Source: Spirochaetaceae bacterium
GTDB lineage: Bacteria; Spirochaetota; Spirochaetia; Treponematales; Breznakiellaceae
Assembly: GCA_031283025.1 (NCBI GenBank)
Contig: JAITCP010000189.1
Span: 1 to 12,889, forward strand
DNA length: 12,889 nt
Direction: 5' to 3'
Shown here: piece by piece, positions 6,177-12,187 of the stretch
Layout of the letters: the number at the start of each line of letters is the position of its first letter
Position numbering within the stretch: position 1 is the stretch's first letter
The notes under the pieces: model-generated
Databases searched by the model: none
Seen by the model: only the letters and a program-made list of their open reading frames with translations
Told to the model about the DNA's origin: nothing
Made by a program: the position numbers and the translations under genes

Positions 6177-6314
6177 GAAGTTTTCATTATAGCCCGCTAA
6201 TGCGGGAGCCGAACCCGCGTCTTGCCCCCCGATGAGCCAAGCAGGCACGTAAGCTCAGAAGGGGCCGGCCAAAGGCTGCAAAGGCCACCCGCAGGGCGAC
6301 TCCCGCCACCTCCA
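6177..6314 (+). repeat. Array unit 7 (terminal, most degenerate)
   Basis: Short spacer. Inverted T-arm copy 6202-6221 with one change. The left arm of the main hairpin carries GAT as in unit 4, the closing pair is a C/A mismatch, and the right arm has GAAGGGG, so the hairpin is the weakest of the seven. 3' half of type B. The core 6297-6314 is still exact. The sequence after 6314 is unrelated to the array. Confidence 0.9.
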
Positions 6315-6383
6315 AGTGAGCCTTATATACTCAAAATTGTTCAAAATCGGATAAGTATGCCGGGGAGGAAAGTTACGGTTTGG

Positions 6384-6728
6384 CTAAGGTTTATTCTTGA
6401 AATCCAGTTTGAAGTCATAGATAAAATAACTTCCTTCTGGCATGGGCTCAAAAAATACCGCCATGAATCTGTTGCCGCTAATAGGATCGTTCACAATTTT
6501 TCCTTTCTCATTATTAGGATCATGAGTACCATGCCCTTTTTTTATTCGTATTAGAAGCCTTTTAAAGATGGTTACCCAGTCATGTTTCCAGTAATTGGCT
6601 TCTTCATTGAGTATTTTGTTTAGCGAACCCCTTGAGTAAATGAAATCTTTTTCTGACTCTTTTATATAGCGCTTAAGCTCGTCCAAGGGCACGGGTACTA
6701 TGGCCCTCCAAAATTTGGTTAAATTCAT
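6384..6728 (-). CDS. Small hypothetical protein, partner of the ImmA/IrrE-type gene
   Basis: 114 aa if begun at ATG 6728, which overlaps the end of the upstream metallopeptidase gene by 56 bases. No good ribosome binding site precedes that ATG; GGAGGG lies 11 bases before an in-frame GTG at codon 12 (start at 6695), which is an alternative start and still overlaps. The protein is soluble, mixed charge, rich in Lys, Asp, Phe and Tyr, with a helical first half (LDELKRYIKESEKDFIY), a basic helix (WVTIFKRLLIRIKKGHG) and a probable beta-rich end (FMAVFFEP, YFIYDFKLDF). No signal peptide or membrane segment is seen. I do not recognise a family. The tight overlap suggests translational coupling and a shared function with the metallopeptidase, such as a toxin-antitoxin or stress module, but that is inference. 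Confidence 0.65.
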   Translation of the reverse strand: MNLTKFWRAIVPVPLDELKRYIKESEKDFIYSRGSLNKILNEEANYWKHDWVTIFKRLLIRIKKGHGTHDPNNEKGKIVNDPISGNRFMAVFFEPMPEGSYFIYDFKLDFKNKP

Positions 6729-7341
6729 CTGGTGTTAGGCGGGGCTGTTCGGCTATCTTTACATCGGATGAAAGATTTTTTGGTTCCATTTGATGACGCT
6801 CATATTCAATTTCTTCTCTGCGCCTTTCGATACACTTTAACTCCACGCCAAAAGCATGAGCGATCTCTTCATTAGGCTTATCTTCCCACAATATAAACCG
6901 CTCGGAAGGAACAAGCAGATTTGCGGCAAAATAATCGGCAATATCCTCACCAACGGCTTCATCAGTGTCGGCGTTTTGCTCTTTCCATGCATTTCCCCGG
7001 CGGGCAACTGCTTTTAAGGTGTTTCCATCTTCATTGACTAGCTCGATTTTATAATGAAATATTTCATGCGCTATTGAAAACCGTTGCTTTTCCTTGTTGT
7101 CATTTTTATTAACATAAATTATGGAGTCCTCAAGATATGCGTGGGCATTTTTATACTTTTCAGGAAATTCTTCCGGCAAAATATATTTTATATCAAAAAT
7201 GTCATTTTTCCTAGCAACATCTTCAATGTCTACCCAAGGCGCTTCCGTAAAGCCATCACCGTCTTCAAGAAGATTCTCATCAATAAAAGATTTAAAAAAC
7301 GGGAAGAAATTAAAAACAGCCCTACCGCTCAACCTGCACAT
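6673..7341 (-). CDS. ImmA/IrrE-family zinc metallopeptidase
   Basis: 222 aa. The zinc motif HExxH is present as HEIFH (residues 92-96) in FSIAHEIFHYKI, and the usual second element follows: EDIADYFAANLLVP, with Glu132 as probable third ligand and the LLVP signature at 142-145. ImmA/IrrE (COG2856) proteins cut repressor-type transcription factors of mobile elements or, in Deinococcus, control the damage response. Here there is no N-terminal helix-turn-helix; about 35 residues of unclear role precede the domain. The C-terminal part (CIERRREEIEYERHQ) is helical and charged. Start at ATG 7341 with a GAGG element eight bases before. A promoter and palindrome lie directly upstream. It overlaps the small gene downstream, and the pair sits between the tmRNA array and tRNA-Leu, in a probable accessory island. 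The repressor target is not in the window. Confidence 0.82.
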   Translation of the reverse strand: MCRLSGRAVFNFFPFFKSFIDENLLEDGDGFTEAPWVDIEDVARKNDIFDIKYILPEEFPEKYKNAHAYLEDSIIYVNKNDNKEKQRFSIAHEIFHYKIELVNEDGNTLKAVARRGNAWKEQNADTDEAVGEDIADYFAANLLVPSERFILWEDKPNEEIAHAFGVELKCIERRREEIEYERHQMEPKNLSSDVKIAEQPRLTPDEFNQILEGHSTRALGRA

Positions 7342-7363
7342 AACCAGAACCTCATTAATTCAA

Positions 7364-7387
7364 AAAACTGACATTTCTATCAGTTTT
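7364..7387 (-). promoter_or_regulatory. Palindrome at the ImmA/IrrE gene transcription start (possible operator)
   Basis: AAAACTGA (7364-7371) and TCAGTTTT (7380-7387) form a perfect 8-bp inverted repeat with an eight-base centre, directly after the predicted -10 element on the minus strand. This position suits a repressor operator; it could instead be a leader hairpin. Confidence 0.45.
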
Positions 7388-7416
7388 ATTGTATAACTTG
7401 GATCCAAAATATGCAA
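7388..7416 (-). promoter_or_regulatory. Predicted promoter of the ImmA/IrrE gene pair
   Basis: On the minus strand, -35 TTGCAT (7416-7411) and -10 TACAAT (7393-7388) are 17 bases apart. They lie about 47 bases upstream of the ATG, and the palindrome above overlaps the expected start of transcription. Confidence 0.55.
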
Positions 7417-7473
7417 TGAAAACAGAAAAATAAACCCCAAACCGCCAAATCATTGGCTGTCTGGGATCTTCCC

Positions 7474-7557
7474 TGCCCAGAAGAAGACTCGAACTTCCAT
7501 GCTTTTAACGGCACTGGTACCTGAAACCAGCGTGTCTACCAATTCCACCATCTGGGC
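7474..7557 (-). tRNA. tRNA-Leu (anticodon CAG)
   Basis: 84 nt, minus strand. Acceptor GCCCAGA pairs with TCTGGGC, followed by discriminator A (7474). The anticodon arm is CTGGT / ACCAG with loop TTCAGGT, so the anticodon is CAG. A long variable arm is present, as expected for class II tRNA-Leu, and the T-loop is TTCGAGT. The D-arm with AATTGGTAGACAC is typical of bacterial leucine tRNA. CCA is not encoded, as for the tmRNA here. Confidence 0.95.
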
Positions 7558-7596
7558 TTGGGTATACTCTACCCTATAAGCAGCCGGAAAGTCAAG

Positions 7597-8301
7597 TTAC
7601 GATACGGCCGTTTCCAGGGCTATTTCCATCATTCGGGTAAAGGCGGTCTGGCGTTCCCCGGAGGTGGTTTGTTCTCCGGTTATTATGTGATCGGAAATGG
7701 TAAGGAGAGCAAGGGCTTCTCTGCCGAATTTTGCGGCTACGGTGTAAAGTTCGGCGCTTTCCATTTCTACGGCCAGAGCGCCGTATTTTGCCCAAATTTT
7801 CCATTCATCCGGTTCATCGGAATAGAACAGGTCGGAGCAAACCACATTCCCCACTGCGGGTTCCCAGCCTTTGGCGGAGGCGGCATCCCAGGCGGTTTTA
7901 AGGAGATGCCAACTGGCTGTGGGAGCATAACTGCGGCCTCCAAAACGGCGGAGATTAACCCCTGAATCGGTGGAGGCCGACATAGCAAGAACCAAATCCT
8001 TGATTTTGAGGCTTTCCTGAATCGCCCCGGCAGTACCGATGCGGATGGCCCGCTGAACGCCGTAATCCCTGAAAAGCTCGTGGATATAAATGGAAATAGA
8101 AGGAATTCCCATGCCGGTTCCCTGAACGGATACTTGTTTTCCCTTGTATATCCCGGTATAGCCTAGTATATTGCGTACATCAGTGTACTGTTTGGCGTTT
8201 TCCAGATAGTTTTCTGCAATAAATTTGGCCCGCAGGGGGTCTCCGGGAAGCAAAACCGCCTGAGCAATTTCTCCGGGTTTGGCTGCAATATGGGTTGACA
8301 T
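7597..8301 (-). CDS. deoD: Purine-nucleoside phosphorylase, DeoD type
   Basis: 234 aa, matching the usual length of the hexameric DeoD enzymes. It cleaves purine (deoxy)ribonucleosides with phosphate to give the free base and (deoxy)ribose 1-phosphate in purine salvage, in the cytoplasm. Key residues fall at the same numbers as in the Escherichia coli enzyme: His4, Gly20, Arg24, Arg43 and Arg87 for the phosphate/ribose site, Glu179-Met180-Glu181 in VEMESAEL for ribose binding, and the catalytic Asp204 in SDHI. GDPLRAKFIAENYL and RIGTAGAI are the family signatures. Start ATG is supported by AAGGAG five bases upstream. It lies downstream of hpf on the same strand, separated by 48 bases with a 12-bp palindrome, so it may be partly co-transcribed. 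No defects are seen. Confidence 0.96.
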   Translation of the reverse strand: MSTHIAAKPGEIAQAVLLPGDPLRAKFIAENYLENAKQYTDVRNILGYTGIYKGKQVSVQGTGMGIPSISIYIHELFRDYGVQRAIRIGTAGAIQESLKIKDLVLAMSASTDSGVNLRRFGGRSYAPTASWHLLKTAWDAASAKGWEPAVGNVVCSDLFYSDEPDEWKIWAKYGALAVEMESAELYTVAAKFGREALALLTISDHIITGEQTTSGERQTAFTRMMEIALETAVS

Positions 8302-8317
8302 AGCTGCTCCTTGTGGT

Positions 8318-8350
8318 AAACGCTGATTAACTTAACGCTAATCAGCGTTT
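8318..8350 (-). terminator. Palindrome between hpf and deoD (terminator or attenuator)
   Basis: AAACGCTGATTA (8318-8329) pairs perfectly with TAATCAGCGTTT (8339-8350) around a nine-base loop. It starts at the hpf stop codon and ends 16 bases before the deoD ATG. The T-tail is only three bases, so termination would be weak; it may instead set the relative expression of the two genes. Confidence 0.5.
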
Positions 8351-8643
8351 TACTGCCTTTTTTCCTTAACTTTTTCCTTTTCTTTGGTGATTTTTTGTTC
8401 CAGCTTATCCATCATTTTATCCACCGCCGGGTTAAGTTCAAAATCGTGCTCTTTTATATGTATAGAAACTCCCCAGCGGAAATTGACCGTTGCTTCAGCA
8501 GAAAAATCCTTATCCTTGGTAAGGGTGATTAAAAAATCAACGATCATGTTTTCCGCGTTATGAATTCGGGCGATTTTCTTGTCCAGGTACTCTTTGGCGT
8601 CTTCCCATAAAGTAAAATGTACGGCTTTAATGTCAACATTCAT
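8350..8643 (-). CDS. hpf: Ribosome hibernation-promoting factor, short HPF / RaiA family
   Basis: 97 aa, the length of short HPF. The sequence follows the family's beta-alpha-beta-beta-beta-alpha order: MNVDIKAVHFTLWEDAKEYLDKKIARI, a strand VDFLITLTKD, then FSAEATVNFRWGVSIHIKEHD, and a C-terminal helix AVDKMMDKLEQKITKEKEK with a basic tail. Such proteins bind the small ribosomal subunit near the mRNA and tRNA channel in slow growth and promote inactive ribosomes. The long-HPF dimerisation domain is absent. Start ATG has GGGAGG six bases before. It follows rpoN by 61 bases on the same strand, the same neighbour order found in many bacteria including Escherichia coli, which strengthens the call. 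Confidence 0.9.
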   Translation of the reverse strand: MNVDIKAVHFTLWEDAKEYLDKKIARIHNAENMIVDFLITLTKDKDFSAEATVNFRWGVSIHIKEHDFELNPAVDKMMDKLEQKITKEKEKVKEKRQ

Positions 8644-8704
8644 AGAATGCCTCCCTTCAAAAATGTTTCTTTGGTAGTATTACTTCAATAATACCATATT
8701 ATAT

Positions 8705-10072
8705 TCATCGGGTATATGATGAACCTAAATCAAGTTCGCTGCGGTATTTTGCCACGGTACGCCGGGCCAGGGGTATTCCCTGCTGGGCCAGCACATCCGC
8801 TAGTTCCTGATCGGAAAGCCGCCGTCCATTGCCGGTAATAAGCTCCTTTAGCATCTCTTTTACCCCTTCTTTTGAATAGCGGGAACCCTGGGTTGCAGAA
8901 TTGGCAAAGAAATAGCGGAGTTCGTAAAGCCCCCATTCGGTCTGCATATACTTACCGTTGGAAATGCGGGAAACTGTGGCTTCGTGAATTCCCAACTCCC
9001 CGGCTATTTCCCGCAGGGTCAGAGGGGAAAGGTATCTGGGCCCCTGGGCAAAAAAAGGGCGCTGGAATTCCACAATGGCGCGGGAAACCCTAAGCAGGGT
9101 ATGATTCCTTTGATTGATGGAATGGATAAACCAGCGGGCTTCCCGGATTTTTTCCCTTGTAAAGTCCCTGGTTGCCTTGTTTTTGACTTTTTTCCCGGAA
9201 ATCGCCATAAAAAAAGGACTTATTCCCAAAACGGGGATTTCTTCATTATTCAAAATGACCACAAAATCCCCTTCTTTCCGGCGGACTTCCAGATCGGGAA
9301 CGGCGTACCTGGTTTTTCCGGAGTTAAACTGCCTGCCGGGAAAGGGGGAAAGGTCTTCTTTAATCCGGCTGTAAGCCTTGCGCAGAGTATCCTCACTACA
9401 GCCCAAGGTACGGGCAATTTCGGCAAATTTGCCCTTTTCCAAATCTTCCAGGTAATTCAGCGCCGCTTCAATTTCCGGCAAACCGTTTGTGAGCAGGCGG
9501 GCCTGTACCTGCAGCGATTCCCGGTAGCCGGAAGTGCAGGTTCCCGGCGGCTCCAATGATCGCACCAGGGACAGAGTTTCCTCTGTTTTAGAAGGATTTT
9601 TACCCTGCAACAGGAGAGCCGGAGCTTCCTTGTGGAAGCCGTCATCGTCGAGGTTTTGGATAAGGAGTTCACCTATTGCCTTTACTTCATCGTCCTTTGC
9701 TTCCAGAGCTAATTGCCACAGTAAATGTTCCTGGAGGGTTTCAGGGCGGGAAATAGCCCCTTCCAAAAACTGACGGTGTTCATCAGCATTCATGCCGCTC
9801 TTTATAAAGCCTGAATCGGAGCTGGCCTCAAAGTAGGCTTCTTCTTCTTTGGGGGACACTTCCGCGGCGGCATCCAGGGAGAAGAGCCCCGGTTCTTCCA
9901 ATACTTCCAGGGCGGGGTTATTTTCCACTTCCTCCCCGATTTTTTCCCTCAATTCCATGACAGGCATCTCCATGAGCTTAATGGATTGGTACACGAGTGT
10001 ATTCATCCTTAGCCCCTGAGCTTGAATTAATGCCTGAGATTGCTGCATACTTAAACTATTATTCCACAACAT
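8705..10072 (-). CDS. rpoN: RNA polymerase sigma-54 factor
   Basis: 455 aa from ATG 10072; a second in-frame ATG at 10048 (MQQSQALIQAQ) is the more usual start for the family. Region I is clear (QQSQALIQAQGLRMNTLVYQSIKLMEMPVMELREKI, then ENNPALEV), contacting enhancer-binding activators. An acidic region II follows, then the core-binding domain (SLEPPGTCTSGYRESLQVQARLL is typical), the DNA-binding helix-turn-helix (LREIAGELGIHEATVSRISNGKY) and the RpoN box ARRTVAKYR at residues 436-444, which reads the -24 element. All parts are present, so it should be functional. Neither ATG has a strong ribosome binding site, and a TTGACA/AATAGT promoter-like pair overlaps the first start. It is divergent from the SpoIID-type gene and precedes hpf. 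Confidence 0.96.
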   Translation of the reverse strand: MLWNNSLSMQQSQALIQAQGLRMNTLVYQSIKLMEMPVMELREKIGEEVENNPALEVLEEPGLFSLDAAAEVSPKEEEAYFEASSDSGFIKSGMNADEHRQFLEGAISRPETLQEHLLWQLALEAKDDEVKAIGELLIQNLDDDGFHKEAPALLLQGKNPSKTEETLSLVRSLEPPGTCTSGYRESLQVQARLLTNGLPEIEAALNYLEDLEKGKFAEIARTLGCSEDTLRKAYSRIKEDLSPFPGRQFNSGKTRYAVPDLEVRRKEGDFVVILNNEEIPVLGISPFFMAISGKKVKNKATRDFTREKIREARWFIHSINQRNHTLLRVSRAIVEFQRPFFAQGPRYLSPLTLREIAGELGIHEATVSRISNGKYMQTEWGLYELRYFFANSATQGSRYSKEGVKEMLKELITGNGRRLSDQELADVLAQQGIPLARRTVAKYRSELDLGSSYTR

Positions 10073-10083
10073 GGACTTGTCAA
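10055..10083 (-). promoter_or_regulatory. Promoter-like pair overlapping the rpoN start
   Basis: On the minus strand a perfect -35 TTGACA (10083-10078) is followed after 17 bases by AATAGT (10060-10055). The pair overlaps the upstream ATG (10072), so if it is real, translation would have to begin at ATG 10048, leaving almost no leader. Confidence 0.4.
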
Positions 10084-10117
10084 GAATAGGCTTTTTATAG
10101 CCGATACAAGAAACAAT

Positions 10118-12187
10118 ATGATTTTAAGGGTATGTAACAAAGAATTCCCCCTGTTCAGAGCCGGAGCTTGCTTTCTGGTTCTGTTCCTGTTTTTTATTTC
10201 TCCCGTTTTTTCCAAAGGCAAAAAGGAAGTGCCAGTAAGTCCGGAAACGCCCATAATACCGCCTTTGGAAGCCTACTATGCAGGAAAAATTGAAGATGCC
10301 GCAGCGGTTTTTGGTTCCAGCCGGGCTGCGCTTAATGAAAAGACTCAAATGGTGGTACTCCACTGGGAACTTGGTGAAATGAACAACGCTGCGGAGCTTT
10401 TGGAAGCCCTGATCAAAGAAAAAGACCTGTCGGCGGAGGTAAAGAACGAATTACAACTGGAACTTTTTTATACTTACTGCCTTCTAGGCTCTTATGGCAA
10501 GGCGGCAGCCCTGCGGAGCACGGTGGAAAGTTTTCTGCAAAGCAGCGATACCCGGACCAAAGCGGAGTATTACTTTTACAATGCGTTGGTTTTTGAGGGA
10601 ATGGGCAATAAGGGAAAGGCAGCGGAACTCTACAAACAAAGTCTGGAAATAAACAAGTGGCGGCCTGCGGGCTGGTATAGGCTGGGGCTTTTGCTGCGGG
10701 AAAGCGATCCCAAAGAAGCGGAAAAATGCCTTAAAACCTGTTGGGATCAGGATTCCGCCTTTACTGACGCTCTCCTTCCCCTGGCCCGGCTTTTTATGGC
10801 CCGGAAAGAATGGAAAAAGGCGGGAAATTACCTGCATACGGCAAATTCCCGGTTTCCCAATGACCGGGAGATCAGCGCGGCGTTGGCAGAAACCCGCCGT
10901 CATGCTTCTGTAGGCGTCGACAATGCCGTTTCTCTGATACGCAGGGAGATCAAGGCAAATCCGCCAAAAGTCCGGCCATCTCCCCTTTATCCGCGGGAAG
11001 GAAGCATCAGAATCGGGCTTAGTGAAAAACGGAACCTTGTTTCAATAAAGGCCGGAGGGCCTTATACCATTAATACTGTGGGGAACCAAAAGTTCCTGTA
11101 TACCGGAAGGGGCAAGGAACAAATCTGGATCGAATGGACCAGCAGTGGCGAAATGACGATTCAGAACAAAGACAAGAAAGTTCTGGCCCGAAGTTCCGCT
11201 CCTTTTCTTTATAAACTGGACAGCACTGAAGATACTTCCATTGTTGCCGGGGTAGTGAACGGCTCTCCGGAAACCAACAGAACCTACCGTGGCACGCTGG
11301 AATTCCAGCCCGGCCCCGGCGGAATTACGGTGATAAACATCGTTTCCATGGGAGAATACCTGTATGCGGTGGTGCCCTCAGAAATGCCGGTAAGCTGGCC
11401 GGCGGAAGCGCTAAAGGCCCAGGCCATTGCGGCCCGTTCTTACGCTATTGCCAATCTGGGCCAATTTAAGGACCGGGGGTTTGATCTGTTTGGGACTCCC
11501 CATTCCATGGCTTATCACGGGGTAGAAGTAGAAAACAAAAAAACTTCAGAAATTGTTGATCTTACCTGCGGGATGATCCTTTTTGGGGGCAAGCAGCCCT
11601 TAAAAGCGTATTTTTCCGCCAATCACGGCGGTTATAGTGAAGATTGCCTGACACTATGGGGCTACGATGCATATATGCAGGCAGTGCCGGACAAACTCAT
11701 TCCCCAGCGGACAAAACTGCTTCCCCTTGATGCCCTGTACCGATGGATTCGGGATACTCCGGTTTCTTATTCCAATGTTCCCAAATATTCATATATTTCC
11801 GCCTACCGCTGGGAAAAGTGGGTAAGCCCCGCGGAGATCCGGCGGCGGCTGGCGGAAGACCCGGGGGAAATTACCCAAATCATCACACGCGGCCGGGGCA
11901 TATCGGGTAGAATTGTGGAACTGGAAGTAAGGGGAACCAAAGGAACCGTGAGTGTCAAGGGAGACGCTATCTGGAGCGCCATGGGCGGCCTCCGTTCCAG
12001 TCTTTTCACCATACGGCATAAACTGGACAAAAACGGCGCTCTGGAATACTTTGTATTCCAGGGCGCAGGATACGGCCACGGCATAGGGATGGATCAGCAC
12101 GGCGCGGCGGGCATGGCCAGCGTGGGCTTAAGTTCGGCGGAAATACTCCGCCATTACTACCCCCGGTCTGAGCCAGGGCGATTATAG
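10118..12187 (+). CDS. Exported TPR-repeat protein with C-terminal SpoIID/LytB domain
   Basis: 689 aa. The start at ATG 10118 gives a signal peptide (a short basic start, then ACFLVLFLFFISPVFS). The ribosome binding site is poor. Residues about 30-270 are paired amphipathic helices of TPR type (AEYYFYNALVFEGMGNKG, GWYRLGLLLRES, ALLPLARLFMARKEWKKA). Residues about 330-640 form the SpoIID/LytB domain: INIVSMGEYLYAVVPSEMP, with Glu422 at the position of the catalytic glutamate, then EALKAQAIAARSYA, FSANHGGYSEDC, and near the end GYGHGIGMDQHGA and AEILRHYYP. SpoIID-type enzymes are lytic transglycosylases that act on peptidoglycan lacking stem peptides; LytB is a modifier of amidase activity. In a spirochaete, which does not sporulate, a role in cell-wall turnover or division in the periplasm is the likely inference, with the TPR part for partner binding. 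Transcribed away from rpoN. Confidence 0.9.
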   Translation: MILRVCNKEFPLFRAGACFLVLFLFFISPVFSKGKKEVPVSPETPIIPPLEAYYAGKIEDAAAVFGSSRAALNEKTQMVVLHWELGEMNNAAELLEALIKEKDLSAEVKNELQLELFYTYCLLGSYGKAAALRSTVESFLQSSDTRTKAEYYFYNALVFEGMGNKGKAAELYKQSLEINKWRPAGWYRLGLLLRESDPKEAEKCLKTCWDQDSAFTDALLPLARLFMARKEWKKAGNYLHTANSRFPNDREISAALAETRRHASVGVDNAVSLIRREIKANPPKVRPSPLYPREGSIRIGLSEKRNLVSIKAGGPYTINTVGNQKFLYTGRGKEQIWIEWTSSGEMTIQNKDKKVLARSSAPFLYKLDSTEDTSIVAGVVNGSPETNRTYRGTLEFQPGPGGITVINIVSMGEYLYAVVPSEMPVSWPAEALKAQAIAARSYAIANLGQFKDRGFDLFGTPHSMAYHGVEVENKKTSEIVDLTCGMILFGGKQPLKAYFSANHGGYSEDCLTLWGYDAYMQAVPDKLIPQRTKLLPLDALYRWIRDTPVSYSNVPKYSYISAYRWEKWVSPAEIRRRLAEDPGEITQIITRGRGISGRIVELEVRGTKGTVSVKGDAIWSAMGGLRSSLFTIRHKLDKNGALEYFVFQGAGYGHGIGMDQHGAAGMASVGLSSAEILRHYYPRSEPGRL

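Larger units (their letters stand above)
5245..6314. repeat. Tandem array of seven non-coding structured units fused to the tmRNA 3' end
   Basis: Seven units of 136, 176, 137, 136, 172, 175 and 138 bp lie end to end. Each has an AT-rich spacer (short, starting GAAGTTTTC, or long, starting AAAAA), a mini-palindrome around CCCGC/GCGGG, an inverted copy of the tmRNA T-arm (20 bases, GCGGGAGTCGAACCCGCGTC in most units), a 13-bp hairpin (CCCCCTCTGAGCC with its complement, loop AAGCAGGCGCGTA), a GGCT/GCC hairpin, a GCCC-GCA-GGGC mini-hairpin, and an exact 18-bp copy of the tmRNA 3' end. The whole conserved part is about 121 bp. No convincing ORF, transposase or U-run terminator is present. Possible readings are serial insertion of a non-autonomous element at the tmRNA attachment site, a recombinase cassette array, or a structured RNA array co-transcribed with ssrA. 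Confidence 0.9.

Noticed and set aside
5430..6248. Minus-strand ORFs in the array (5430-5660, 6018-6248)
   Set aside because: They translate the repeat itself, giving repeated Gly/Arg/Pro-rich peptides that match between units only because the DNA does. No ribosome binding sites support them.
5245..6314. CRISPR array
   Set aside because: Units are far too long, contain internal hairpins and a copy of the tmRNA end, and the AT-rich spacers are repeated, not unique. No cas genes are in the window.
5245..6314. Integron attC sites
   Set aside because: The fold-back form is similar, but the conserved GTTRRRY/RYYYAAC core sites were not found, and the repeated core is the tmRNA 3' end.
6384..7341. 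Frameshifted single gene instead of two overlapping genes
   Set aside because: The metallopeptidase has a normal domain end before its stop, and the second frame extends 56 bases back into it with no similarity suggesting a continued domain. Two genes is the simpler reading, though a sequencing error cannot be excluded.
8984..9559. Plus-strand 191-aa ORF opposite rpoN
   Set aside because: Shadow of rpoN; composition rich in Gly, Phe and Lys without recognisable domains.
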